Positions 48,062-58,209 of a stretch of DNA of 64,000 nucleotides are shown here, in pieces. The notes under the pieces are model-generated. The model did no database searches and was not told the origin of the DNA. It saw nothing but the letters and a program-made list of their open reading frames with translations. The stretch's first letter is position 1. Every line of letters begins with the position of its first letter. Source of the stretch: Flectonema sp. DT1601. Taxonomy: Eukaryota; Euglenozoa; Diplonemea; Diplonemida; Diplonemidae. The stretch spans positions 372,001 through 436,000 of the forward strand of contig OZ025812.1 of the NCBI GenBank assembly GCA_964019425.1. The letters are read 5' to 3'. The translations under genes were made by a program, and so were the position numbers.

Positions 48062-50493
48062 TTACTTTGTCGCCTTCGGTGAAGGCTTGATTACTGGAAG
48101 CGTCCGTGAGAAGGTCCAGTCAACCTGGACAGTCTGCTGTAGGGAGCTGTCCTTTTCCTTAGCGCTCACCATTTGGCTAATTAACATCACACCAAGTAAG
48201 TTCGCCTTGCAGACCTGTATTAATGTGTTTATCACGTGTCTTATTAGATATGATGAGAAAATGAAGAAACGCAACATAAATATAAAATTCAAACCTTTTC
48301 AATTTCGACCAACTTGTCCTTCTCCGCTTGTGGGATTCCTCTCTGAGTTGACTGCCACTTGCAAGTGTTTGCACAGATACTAAAGTACTGCTTGGCCTGT
48401 TTATTTATTATTAACATTGAGCAGAACAAGGTGTTGAATTCATTTTAAGCTTCACGAGTAGGCCCACGACGTTTGTTTTCTAAGAAATCCAAATTTTCGC
48501 CAAAGATAAAAATATTACATACATCAGTTAGCAATTTATAGGAGTCACCCTTGAACACACAACAGTGTTCCTTGTATGTATCATAGCGGACGTACTGTGG
48601 TTTATGAAGAGATAAGAATGCAACCGTACGGTGCTCGAAGACGTCGCCCGGTGTGCAGAACATCTCACGACGCTCCTTCAAACCTGGGTCACGCATGAAC
48701 CCTTCGTTCATACAAACTTCACAGACAACAATAATTCCCTTCTGCGCGTGTGAAAGGGTTTCTCCCATAAAGATCTGAACTTGCATTCCAGGTCTGAGTG
48801 ATCTCTTCGCATAGATCGGAGGAATAATACTCTGCGCCTTCGAGTTGGTTTGCTTCAAACGAGCCTTGTACTGCTGCAGAACTGGCTTTGCAATTTCCTG
48901 CTCTTTGTGGTAATTGCGAAAATTCTGAAGACGTGTGAGACTGACGTACTCAACGTACCACATGATCGACTGCAGTTCGCAGTTTGAGTACAAGTCAAGT
49001 TCAAAACCAAGTTCGAGATACAATCCCATCGATCTCAGAATCCATTCAAAAACAGAAACCGAAAAGACGAGGCACCTCTGTGCGATCTCATTTGGGATCG
49101 ACGATTGAAGCGCATTGCCGTCGAAGACAATCTTATCACAATCCCAGGCCATTCCTTGCACTTCACCCCAATCAGCAAAAAGGTTAACCATCTTTCTTCT
49201 TAATTTTGATCTGCTGTGACACAAGGCGTAGATGTGAAGTAAAAAGCATCTTCCCATTCTTCCAATCACAGTAATCATGTGATCTCTGTGGGTCTTGAAT
49301 CCAAGACTTGCGTTAGCTTCAGAGTTGACCGGCTGTTGCTTTTCTTCTCTAGTGAGTTGTCTGTTGAGTACTTCTAACGAAGTTGGTACAGTTTCGTCCT
49401 CGTAAACCTTTCCAATTAAATCACATCCCAAGTCCTTAACAAAGTACTCGACAACCATGTCGCTCATTCTTCTCATTCCAAAGATGTGGTTCTTCTCGAC
49501 AACGAGGCACATCAAACGTGCGCGAGACAGTAAATGCGGCTTCTTTGCAGAAAAGCTTTCCATGAAATTAATCAGCTCCACGAGGGACATGCTCTCCGGT
49601 GATGCAAGCTGCTGCATCATGAGGTGGTGTTCATCGAGAATCTTAATAACTTTGGTACAAGTCTCCGACCATTCTGGTAATTTGCACAACGCGCACTCAA
49701 AGCTTCCGACAGTCCACTTGCCAGCTTCATTGAAAATTATTCCCTTCAAATTATCTTCACATATCTTATGCGTTTCATCTAACTCTCCACGATTCTCAAG
49801 AGACTTCATGAGGGCCTTTGTTTCAGCGCAGTACTGGACAGCAGTAAGCTCTCTCTGTGCGAGTGACATAAACATTTTCAAAAACTTAATTCTGAGCTCA
49901 GTGATCTTATTAATACGCTCAGCAAAGATGGATGGCTTCTCAACCTTATTGCGTTCCTCAAGAAGCTTTTCAAGTTTCTCAATAACTTCCTCAGGAGGAG
50001 TGGCATCAGTCTGAACTCCAAAACGATGAGGTTGGAATTCTTCATCATCAGTCACGTCAGCTAATAAAGCTAATCTTTCGTATTGAACAACTGAGGCCAT
50101 GACTGCATTTAAATAACATTGCAGAAACTCGTCTTTTAGGAATTCCCTGTCGTGGAAATACAAACAGCGGAAAAGTGTCACTGGCAGGTAGTTTCCTCCC
50201 AAGAAAGCGATTTCACACCTCAACAAAAATTCCATTAAAAGCATCGTCTCTTCTTCAGTTGGAGTGGCTTTTCCGAGACCACCTTCGACAATTTCTTCCA
50301 AACTGAGAATATCCTTGTACCCAACTCCTGAATCCATATTTGGTCCCATCATCTCGATGACGTGCATGACGGAAGACAAGTCAAAGTTATCGTCGTGAAT
50401 CATAACACTCTTTGACAACTTCTTAGTTTGAGCAAAGAACTCTGAAGTCTTATCAACCCATTCGATCTCAGTGGCATCTTTCTTATCTCCCAT
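48062..50493 (-). CDS. NAA35: NatC auxiliary subunit NAA35 (Mak10), three exons
   Basis: Auxiliary subunit of the NatC N-terminal acetyltransferase, which docks the catalytic subunit on ribosomes. Exons 50493..48523, 48396..48295 and 48214..48062 join in frame across introns of 126 and 80 nt (GTATGT and GTTTGA donors, ACAG acceptors), giving 741 residues against 725 in human. Family signatures: WVDKTSEFF near residue 12, MHVIEMMGPNMDSGVG near 44, and LGFELDLYSNCELQSIMWY. Exons 2 and 3 supply the conserved C-terminus (AKQYFSICAN, then VCKANLLGVMLIS), matching human KHFQQAKMIL and ILKVAKPNFVVMKLL. Reading on past the first intron would give a false stop. The ATG follows TTCTACAG by 15 nt. Confidence 0.88.
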
Positions 50494-51021
50494 AGTTGTA
50501 GATGTTGCTGTAGAATGAAATATTAAAATAAATATCTGACCGTTCAATTATTACCACTACTTACAACACCACTAATAATTTACTTTAACTTGTACTGTTT
50601 GAAGATAAGAGTTTACAATGCAACTAAATGGATAAGTAATTTATTTTGATAACTGAACTAAAGCCAGCCGTGGAAGATCTCCCCCAGCAAGGGCTAAAAG
50701 TCTATTAACTGTTTAGTTCAGGAGTGCCACTCGACCGCACAATATGCTGCGCAAGACTTTGGAGGATATAAAAAAATATCAATCTCCGTATCTCGTTCAC
50801 TAAATTGAACTTGCACAGTAATTAAAATGGAAATAACTGACCGAACGATGTCTTATAAAACAGAAAGCAAGGTGGGGCTAAATTTTAATTTTTGCGTCTT
50901 GATGGGATAGAAAAGGTTAAAAAATGATCAAAACAAATGGAAATTGGGAGGGAAACTAAAACAGTTGTCAGAAGGGTTAGAGACTGCCACAATTGAAACT
51001 TGTTGTGCGGAACAACAGCGT
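50494..51021. other. Intergenic spacer
   Basis: Non-coding, AT-rich; ends in the NAA35 leader with a pyrimidine tract and ACAG at 50508. Nothing else seen. Confidence 0.5.
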
Positions 51022-51228
51022 CTATTGTTTAAAATAAAATTGCGGAAGTTGTTTTCTTAACCAGAAAACTGAAATAGGGTCTGTCTTCAGACTGCTCAAT
51101 TGCGATAGCTGACTAAGATAAACTTCATTACTTTCGTGCAATTCATTCATGCTGACAGTGATCGAAACAGATTCACTGTGCTGACACGCTTGAGACGATG
51201 ACGAAGTAAGACACCTATCGAAAATCAT
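51022..51228 (-). CDS. Possible small protein, 68 residues
   Basis: A short open frame with ATG at 51228, 22 bp after the stop of the 148-residue gene upstream. Composition (Ser, Gln, Leu; SQLSQLSSLKTD) is unlike the surrounding non-coding DNA. It may be a separate small gene or an alternative 3' exon of its neighbour; I could not find a splice join that keeps the frame. Weak. Confidence 0.3.
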   Translation of the reverse strand: MIFDRCLTSSSSQACQHSESVSITVSMNELHESNEVYLSQLSQLSSLKTDPISVFWLRKQLPQFYFKQ

Positions 51229-51250
51229 CAAAGTGAGGACTTAGAGGGTA

Positions 51251-51917
51251 CTAGCAAGGAGCAACAATCGATTCACTACAGTGTTTCTTTAATCGATCCG
51301 AAACGTCTTCCTTTATGTATTCTGGCGGGGCGTATCTCCGTTTATTGTTGCTATTTAAGTTACAGCAAACTCTCCTCTCGTGCTCTCGAATTGGATCGCT
51401 GGGGGTCAAACACGCTGCTTTCACCTTCGCATGCAAGAATGGAATTATTTGACTGAGTTTGGCATAACCATATTCGTTATTATTTACTACAAATTCTTTT
51501 AATGCCTCGGCAAATGTCATCTTGGTCATCGAACCCTCCATTGATGCATCAGATATTGAACACTGTGTATTGTATTGTATTGTATTGTATTGTATTGTAT
51601 TGTATTGTATTGTATTGTATTGTATTGTATTGTATTGTATTGTATTGTATTGTATTGTATTGTATTGTATTGTAGTGTGGTAGCGATATGATGTAATAAA
51701 ACAAACCTGAAGAAACTCACACTGCGCATTAAGTCTCATAATCTTCGATGAAGTTTCAGCATTAACCTGTTTTGTGTTTTGTTTTACTACAAACCGCCTT
51801 AAACAATAAAATAATAAAATCAGCAAGTGAATACTCTCATACCAGGTCAAATCTATCACGCCACATTCTCTCAAAGTCTTCTCTCTCTCTTGCTTCACGG
51901 AGGAGTAGATCTTCCAT
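51251..51917 (-). CDS. Small protein, three exons, unknown
   Basis: A 148-residue protein. Exons 51917..51843, 51766..51707 and 51562..51251 join in phase 0 across introns of 76 nt (GTATGA...ACAG) and 144 nt (GTTTGT...ACAG). The start MEDLLLREAREREDFERMW is a charged helix; the middle is helical (TFAEALKEFVVNNNEYGYAK), and the C-terminus is basic with several cysteines. Intron 2 is largely a pentanucleotide array. Its length (48 codons, no stop) means that an unspliced transcript stays in frame. No family recognised. Confidence 0.65.
51566..51674 (+). repeat. Pentanucleotide microsatellite (TGTAT)n, about 22 units
   Basis: Perfect array of about 109 bp inside intron 2 of the small - strand gene, ending three bases from its acceptor AG. 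Read on the - strand it encodes repeated YNTIQ and is open in that frame. Confidence 0.97.
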
Positions 51918-52469
51918 TGTTGATTACGCCCCAAGTGCTGGTGGAGAATTAAAAGTAATGCGTACTAAGGTTACACTTCATAACATTTCACTATTTCTAA
52001 ACAACAAAGTACCCACAGGACAAACCCTGCGAACAAAATGACTTAGTATTAACTTATCAGTGAGGTCGTGATCAAAAAGGAAACAGCAAAATGTAAAAGA
52101 AAAATAGTGAAAAAACTAAAAAGAAGTTTTAATTCGATCTCCGAAAATAAACTTACCTATTCTTAAACATATAGAACAGTATTCACACTACAGCATTGGT
52201 GTTGTGTAAAAGCACCAATAACACGCTTGGGTGCGAATAGCAATACAAGGTCAAGCAGTGAAGGGGGGTAGTAACTTCAAGTGTTTTGCATTCTGAGGAA
52301 TACAATAATATTTAGATATTTCTGTTTCTATTTGTTGTGTAACAACTGTTGTAATAAACAAACCAAATGTACTCAGAAATTAAACAAAACGAATAGGTTT
52401 ACAGCGTAACCATTATTCGTACTCATCCAGAGCTGAAGGATTCCACTCGTGTTGTTTGTCTGAAGCTTG
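51918..52469. other. Intergenic spacer
   Basis: Leader of the small gene and 3' region of the WD40 gene; no further feature. Confidence 0.5.
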
Positions 52470-53612
52470 TTAAATATTCGCCCACGTGATTCTTTCAACT
52501 ACTCCTTTTAGAGTACAGCATAAGGTTTGTCTTCCATAACAACTTAAGTGATAAGCTGTACTTCCCATCTTCTTTGTTGTGACCTTCGCTCCCGTGCCAG
52601 TGTTCCATATCGCAATGGATTCCACATCACGACCACAAGAAATGAAATACTTTTCATTTGGTCCGAAGAAGACAGCATGATGACTTGGAGAGGTTGATAA
52701 CGAGACACTGAGCCGTTGGTTTCCTGTACGAACATCGAATAGCAGTACCTGCCCATCCATTCCCGTGCTCAGTATTTCTGTTCCATTGGCAGAGCTTTCA
52801 ACTGACCAAATGGTCGACGTATGTCCATTCAACGTAGGGAGGGCGTTGGTATTACCCGTCCGAATATCGTAATTTTTAATCGAATGAGGAGGAGAATCCT
52901 CAGCAAATGCTACAACGTTTGGAGACACAATAGCTGTTGCGAAAACATTCTTACCGCTGTGTGAAGCTATAACTTTCTTTGATACTACATCCACAACCTT
53001 AGAAGTTCCGTCCATAGATCCAGAAACGAAAGATGTACCACTTTGGAAGAAGTTGACAGAATAGACTTTTCCGCTATGAACTTTATAACTTTCGATTTCT
53101 TTTATACCTCTCCTAGAATCAAATAATCGAATCGTGGGGTGTCCAGATCCAACTAAAAACTGTTCTTTGACTGGTGAATAGGAAGTTGACAACAAAAAGT
53201 CTTTTCCTCCTGCATGCGTTGCTATGACCTTATCAGTCTCCGTGTTGTATAGAACTACTCTCTTGTCTCTTCCAACGCTAACGAATTTTGAACCATCGGT
53301 ACTAAAACAGACGCTGTAGATTGCACTATAACCGTGTTGAGAATATGTTTTAGATCTCAACTCAGATATATTATTATCACCAGATTCTTTCTGACTGTTT
53401 TCTAATTCTTTTTCAGGAAGTGGAATCTTATGAATATCAATCCGAAGATTATCACCATAACAATCTACTAACATTTCGACATCACCTCGAGTTAGGATTT
53501 TAACTACCTCTCCATCTTCATTTGTATACCCAGCTATACCATCAGTGAAGATAGTACTCGGGTCAGTGTCATCGGTAAAAGGGAGTTTATTACCCTTGTA
53601 GTAGAAGGACAT
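52470..53612 (-). CDS. WD40 repeat protein
   Basis: A 380-residue protein. After about 90 N-terminal residues come roughly six to seven WD40 blades, visible as GH/S-D motifs such as IYSVCFSTDGSKFVSVGRDK, VYSVNFFQSGTSFVSGSMDG and IWSVESSANGTEILSTGMDG. They would form a beta-propeller interaction platform. The N-terminal part (TDGIAGYTNEDGEVVKILTR) is not a domain I know. The family is broad, so the complex it serves cannot be inferred. Single exon with ATG at 53612. Confidence 0.8.
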   Translation of the reverse strand: MSFYYKGNKLPFTDDTDPSTIFTDGIAGYTNEDGEVVKILTRGDVEMLVDCYGDNLRIDIHKIPLPEKELENSQKESGDNNISELRSKTYSQHGYSAIYSVCFSTDGSKFVSVGRDKRVVLYNTETDKVIATHAGGKDFLLSTSYSPVKEQFLVGSGHPTIRLFDSRRGIKEIESYKVHSGKVYSVNFFQSGTSFVSGSMDGTSKVVDVVSKKVIASHSGKNVFATAIVSPNVVAFAEDSPPHSIKNYDIRTGNTNALPTLNGHTSTIWSVESSANGTEILSTGMDGQVLLFDVRTGNQRLSVSLSTSPSHHAVFFGPNEKYFISCGRDVESIAIWNTGTGAKVTTKKMGSTAYHLSCYGRQTLCCTLKGVVERITWANI

Positions 53613-53913
53613 TTTTTTTTATATATTTTTAATTTTCTTAAATCTACAATAGAAAATAATAATAATTAAGGAAACATAATATTATGTAAAATAAACGAAT
53701 TGATTAATTAAGCGATCGAACGGCAGTGACCACACCCATTTACTTATTTAAGGAACTTCTTCTGTAATGAAAAAAAAAAGAAAAAAATCCAAGTGCTCAC
53801 TATCGCAATTACATTTACAAGTAAAAATGACATCTAAAGAAACCGAAATAGACAGAAGCATTGCATCACAGGGGGAAGTTTCTATATTTTAGAAAAAATA
53901 AAAATAAAAATTA

Positions 53914-54115
53914 TTCATTTAGTTTACAAGAAACGAGTGATACGATAAAAAGATCTCTTTTACCTCTTCCCTCATATGGTTTATCAATATCTGTTTCGCA
54001 ACGTAGTCAGGAAGCGTTGCAATCAATTTCCCAGAAAGAGATCAACAAAACAGCTGCCGTCGAACAGACGAATGCGAATTCCAGCTTCAGACTTCGTAAT
54101 TGTTGTTTGAAGTAA
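53914..54115 (+). other. Possible coding exon, + strand
   Basis: Open frame ending at 54115 whose translation after about 53930 (QETSDTIKRSLLPLPSYGLS) has protein-like composition, and an ATG frame 53829..53880 lies just upstream. I found no splice join that keeps both frames. It would be on the strand opposite to its neighbours. Confidence 0.25.
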
Positions 54116-54181
54116 TTTATAATATTCTGACATGGGCACGGGAAGAAGTGTCCTGGTAGCCCAGAGATGATCAGACAGTGT

Positions 54182-55960
54182 TTAGTCAGCTTGTTTTGTT
54201 TCAGTCAGCACAGCGACAATTCGGATGGGTGTTGAGTCAGGTTGGGAAAGGATATCCGAAATATTTTTATCGTCAATCAGGGAACCCGATCCTACTGAAA
54301 GCAATTTGACCAAATCATAGCGAGGGACAGTTTCCTCTGGTGGAGCTTCTTTTTTGTGCAGCTTACGTAGGTAGTGCGGGTTTGGAGTAGTCGAGAGAGT
54401 CGATGAAACAGATTCCCGAAGATCTCCTGCATTGGAATCAGTTGGAACAGCTAAAGAAAACTCAAATGGAGTTCCGCCATCATTTTGTGGAATACAAATT
54501 ATTAATAAATTACAAGTCGCTATCTTTGATTGGATTCTACCCTTGTAGGGGGCGTTCTTATTAACCAAGTCCTTCTTGATAATCGTCTTAGTAAAGACAC
54601 CGCACGTGTTTGATATGAAGAAAGTATTTTCATTAGTGTCGACAGGTCTCTCAGTTGGGAGAAAATCATTTGATATATCAACGAGCGTCAGCTCATCGAA
54701 GGTCGCTAACGACGTCACATCCAGTTCAGTGTTACTCAGTTTTGTAGAATTTGGAGGCAGTTCCATTAATAATTCAGCTTCCTGAAGTAACTCTTCAACA
54801 GTCGTCATATAAATAGCAACAGATATCGTAAGCAGAGCATCTGTCTCATGATGGTGAATAAAGATCGTGGCGGTTTTTGGAGAAATGTAATAAAACCTTT
54901 CTCGCAGATATTCCGATACGACTTCCAGTCCCTTTGAGAAATATAAATTCCACTCATTGGGGTCGACATTAAAGTCATCACAAATTCCCATGAATCCAGG
55001 GCGGCAGCGACTCTTGTACGGCAGTTTAACAGTTTTCTCTTCTGAAGTTAAGGAATTGATTACATGGTATTCTTGTTTATGAATATCAGCTGATGAGTCA
55101 CTCGAACTTACGGTGACACTGCCGGGGGAGATGTTCAAACGACACGACAGCGTCCTGGCGATGTCCGCGTCACTGAAGTTCGTTGAAATAAACTCCGCGT
55201 GTTCGTATCCGATGTTGTAAATATCAAACTTTTTCTTTTTCGCGGTTTTGGAGATGACAATTTTTCGAGGTGGTGGTCGCTCTGCGAGAGATCTTCCGTA
55301 CCCTAAAGAATCTCCCTTCTCGTTTTGGATTTTTAGGAGCTGCGGATCCTCACCAATCTGAGTTGCTATTGAATTCATAGTATCGCTGTGTAATGATCCA
55401 GGCTTTACTAAGTAATTGAATTCAGATGTACCTTCTCCGGTTTCATTCTTAACAACAATTTCTATCGGCAATTCTTCAATTTTACCTCCCTCAGTTACAG
55501 TGAATGAGAGTGAGCTTCCTCCATAAGTTGATTCAATTGCTGTCCTTGTTGACTGTCCAGGAAGGACGTCAACAACAGCGCGATAACCAGCAGAGTGAGT
55601 AGTTAGTATTGGATTCTTATGAGCTGTGATGTTGTAGATCTCTCCTTCAGAAACAGCAGCATAAGTCAGTCGTGAGTAAGTAACTGGCGGGTTATCACTC
55701 CGACGAAACCAAAACTCAGGTGGGGGAGCTGGTGGGTTTACCATCTTCTTAACCATCTCAACATCAACGACACCATTAAATCCGATCCGTGTTTGGTATT
55801 TCTCTTCCTTCCATAAAATATAAAAGACTTTCTCCCTCCTCACTATTTGCACTTCTTCACAAGTTAATCCATTCTCACGAAGAGAGTTCGCAACTTGCGG
55901 TTGTATTTTAATACTCGAACCTGGTACTGCGGTACAACCCTCGAATGTTAATATTTCCAT
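54182..55960 (-). CDS. Unknown 592-residue protein, possible beta-grasp repeats
   Basis: Single-exon gene with ATG at 55960. The sequence alternates beta strands and short helices. Several segments of about 80-90 residues end in an I-V-pattern strand (for example the last block, ISDILSQPDSTPIRIVAVL), which recalls ubiquitin-like or RA-type beta-grasp folds, but I cannot prove homology. One basic stretch, KTAKKKKFD (about residue 240), is notable. No signal peptide or membrane helix. Coding status is firm from length and codon use; function unknown. Confidence 0.7.
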   Translation of the reverse strand: MEILTFEGCTAVPGSSIKIQPQVANSLRENGLTCEEVQIVRREKVFYILWKEEKYQTRIGFNGVVDVEMVKKMVNPPAPPPEFWFRRSDNPPVTYSRLTYAAVSEGEIYNITAHKNPILTTHSAGYRAVVDVLPGQSTRTAIESTYGGSSLSFTVTEGGKIEELPIEIVVKNETGEGTSEFNYLVKPGSLHSDTMNSIATQIGEDPQLLKIQNEKGDSLGYGRSLAERPPPRKIVISKTAKKKKFDIYNIGYEHAEFISTNFSDADIARTLSCRLNISPGSVTVSSSDSSADIHKQEYHVINSLTSEEKTVKLPYKSRCRPGFMGICDDFNVDPNEWNLYFSKGLEVVSEYLRERFYYISPKTATIFIHHHETDALLTISVAIYMTTVEELLQEAELLMELPPNSTKLSNTELDVTSLATFDELTLVDISNDFLPTERPVDTNENTFFISNTCGVFTKTIIKKDLVNKNAPYKGRIQSKIATCNLLIICIPQNDGGTPFEFSLAVPTDSNAGDLRESVSSTLSTTPNPHYLRKLHKKEAPPEETVPRYDLVKLLSVGSGSLIDDKNISDILSQPDSTPIRIVAVLTETKQAD

Positions 55961-56819
55961 CAGACCTCCTGCCTGCCGGTCACCACTAATATGAAAGTAA
56001 GTTAGTTGTTACAAAATAGAGTACTCGAAGATATGGTCCTAAACCATGTTTGTGTTGTAATACTGTACTAAATACTAAATTGATGATCCAATTTACAAAA
56101 AGAGACTAAACTCAACCGCAGGGCTGTTTCACAAGATTTGATCACCAGTAAAGTTTCTACTTGAAATTCAGACTGCCTGACATGAGTGCAGGATGTCTAC
56201 TGGGAATCTCTTTTCCAAGAGAGTAAATTCCTATCGAAAAATGCAAACGGCCCGCGGGTGTAAATAAATGAAAGGAAGACATCATTAGATAAGCGGAAGC
56301 AAATCTTCAACGAAGTCTCAAAAAAAGGAATCTCAACTTTCCATCCAAAACAAGAAGGTCCCGCAAATTCAGAAGAACAGCAGAATAGACGTGGCAATCT
56401 ACAGCAAAAAAGCTGAAGAGAGAACGTATTCAAACGAATAGCAAGATGATGATGTCTTGCGAGAGATTAATTTCTCACACATCACTTTTCACATGCGACT
56501 GTTAGAACTGCAACGTCTCCCACCGACCAATAAATTGAAGTCGGGATTAACAGAGAAGAGAGCCCATAAAGCAAACAGACTGGTTTCGAGTACTTAAATC
56601 AATACAAACTCGTCTAAAAAGGAAAACAGACCAACATCATAATATGTGGCGAACACTTGAGAGCATCCCAAGAAAAACATTCTGATGTAGCAGAGAAAGT
56701 AACTATTTTTATGTTTTGGTACGTTCCCGATTAGCAAGAACCAATGAGAAGCGTAAAAAGTAGTAACTGGAAGAGACTAGAATAACTAACTCGGGGGTGG
56801 GAACTACTAAATTATTAAC
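55961..56819. other. Intergenic spacer, about 860 bp
   Basis: No convincing gene; balanced base composition compared with the left half of the window. Confidence 0.5.
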
Positions 56820-57005
56820 ATGAGTAGTAATACAAATCGAAGCAGCTGTCGTACACCGCCAACGTATCCAACGGATGCAGACGAATGGAATAATAAAATA
56901 AAAAAACTACGAAGTCTGAGCGGAGAAGCAACTCGGCTCAGCTGCAAGACGGCCAACTGGCACAGAGACTGTGAAGGGAAGGGAAGTACTAAAATGATAA
57001 AATAA
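56820..57005 (+). CDS. Possible small protein, 61 residues
   Basis: Short frame with ATG at 56820, containing YPTDADEWNNKIKKLRSLSG, which looks more protein-like than random. It lies on the + strand within a - strand block and is short, so it may be spurious or a single exon. Confidence 0.25.
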   Translation: MSSNTNRSSCRTPPTYPTDADEWNNKIKKLRSLSGEATRLSCKTANWHRDCEGKGSTKMIK

Positions 57006-57106
57006 ATATCTCAATAAAGATCAACAACAACAGTTATCAAATCGTCTAACTGTTACCTATCTTCAACATCAGACAGGGTGAACACCCCAATCGATTCAGA
57101 CAACTC

Positions 57107-57946
57107 CTAACGGATTGCAGGAAGAGAATAATTTGAACGACAGGACGACGTAGAAGGTGTCGCGTCCAATCTTTGGTTTCCTACAGATGGAAGGATGGGG
57201 GGTTCGCTACTCCAAAGTGACCGACTCATTGTTCGATTGTGATGTGAATTACACTGCTGTCTTGGAGTAGTCCTGAGTGCTGGTAAACTACTGTCAGTTG
57301 AGTCTTGCTCTTTGATTGATGACATGCTTGTTTTACTTGAACCTGATATCATACACAACGCAGATAATCTTCCACTTAGTATATCTTGAATTGCTTGATA
57401 TTTAGCAAGAAGTTGTTTGTACTGAAGGTCACTCTGGTTGAGACTCATTTCCTGAAGGTGTTGCTCCTCAAGAAGTTCTTCATAGTTAGTCTTCTTGTCT
57501 CTCACAGGACGGAGGTCAGTTGGACCGTCTATTCTTTGGTTTGGAAATCTTCTTTTTATTGCGGCTTCCTTTTGTTTCTTCTGCCACCAACGAAGCTCTT
57601 CCGGCGATCCAATCCTTGCATCGCTTTCGTTGGAATTTCTTCCGAATAACCGAGTGTGTGCGGGAGTTAGATTGGCGTTACCGGCGCGAGACTTCTTCTT
57701 GATGAGTGCAAAGAATCTCTTCTTTGCTTTGTTCAGTCTCAACGTTCCCAAAATTGCATTTGAAAACTCTGCTGTGCGCGTTACGCGTAACTTCTCCATG
57801 TCATTCACGATTTCAACTTCTAGAAACCGCGAGTTGTCTGTAATAAGTTCCATGTATTCCTCCATTTTAGTTTTTTCTTCTCGATTCCGATTTACTACTT
57901 TTATGAACTCCTCCTCTTCGGCTTCATTTTGAGTTCCCAAACCCAT
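57107..57946 (-). CDS. Coiled-coil protein of unknown function
   Basis: A 279-residue protein rich in charged residues. Residues about 5-60 and 155-200 look like coiled coil (NREEKTKMEEYMELI; LLEEQHLQEMSLNQSDLQYK). The C-terminal 80 residues are Ser/Pro/Arg-rich and disordered. A pyrimidine stretch ending TTGTTCAG lies 12 nt before the ATG. No family recognised; a cytoskeletal role is only a guess from the coil pattern. Confidence 0.65.
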   Translation of the reverse strand: MGLGTQNEAEEEEFIKVVNRNREEKTKMEEYMELITDNSRFLEVEIVNDMEKLRVTRTAEFSNAILGTLRLNKAKKRFFALIKKKSRAGNANLTPAHTRLFGRNSNESDARIGSPEELRWWQKKQKEAAIKRRFPNQRIDGPTDLRPVRDKKTNYEELLEEQHLQEMSLNQSDLQYKQLLAKYQAIQDILSGRLSALCMISGSSKTSMSSIKEQDSTDSSLPALRTTPRQQCNSHHNRTMSRSLWSSEPPILPSVGNQRLDATPSTSSCRSNYSLPAIR

Positions 57947-58209
57947 AAAACAAATAAACTGAACAAGAATAAATAAAGTAATTAATGCGACAACTCAAAA
58001 CTTCGATTTAAAAACAAACTACTCTCCTGATCGATAATCTGAATGTGTTTACTCATCTGTTGCTGAGAACTACTTCAAACGATAATAAGTAATCATTTTA
58101 ACTGAAGAATACAATGGCTTGTTGCATTCGAAACCTCGGATGGCAATAATAAAGTAAAGGAAGTGAATAAACATCCTTCAAGTCAATAAATGAAAACGAC
58201 TGCTGTCAA

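Noticed and set aside
48062-48396. A separate small gene downstream of NAA35
   Set aside because: Its two exons align with the C-terminus of NAA35 and join in frame to the main exon through a GTATGT donor.
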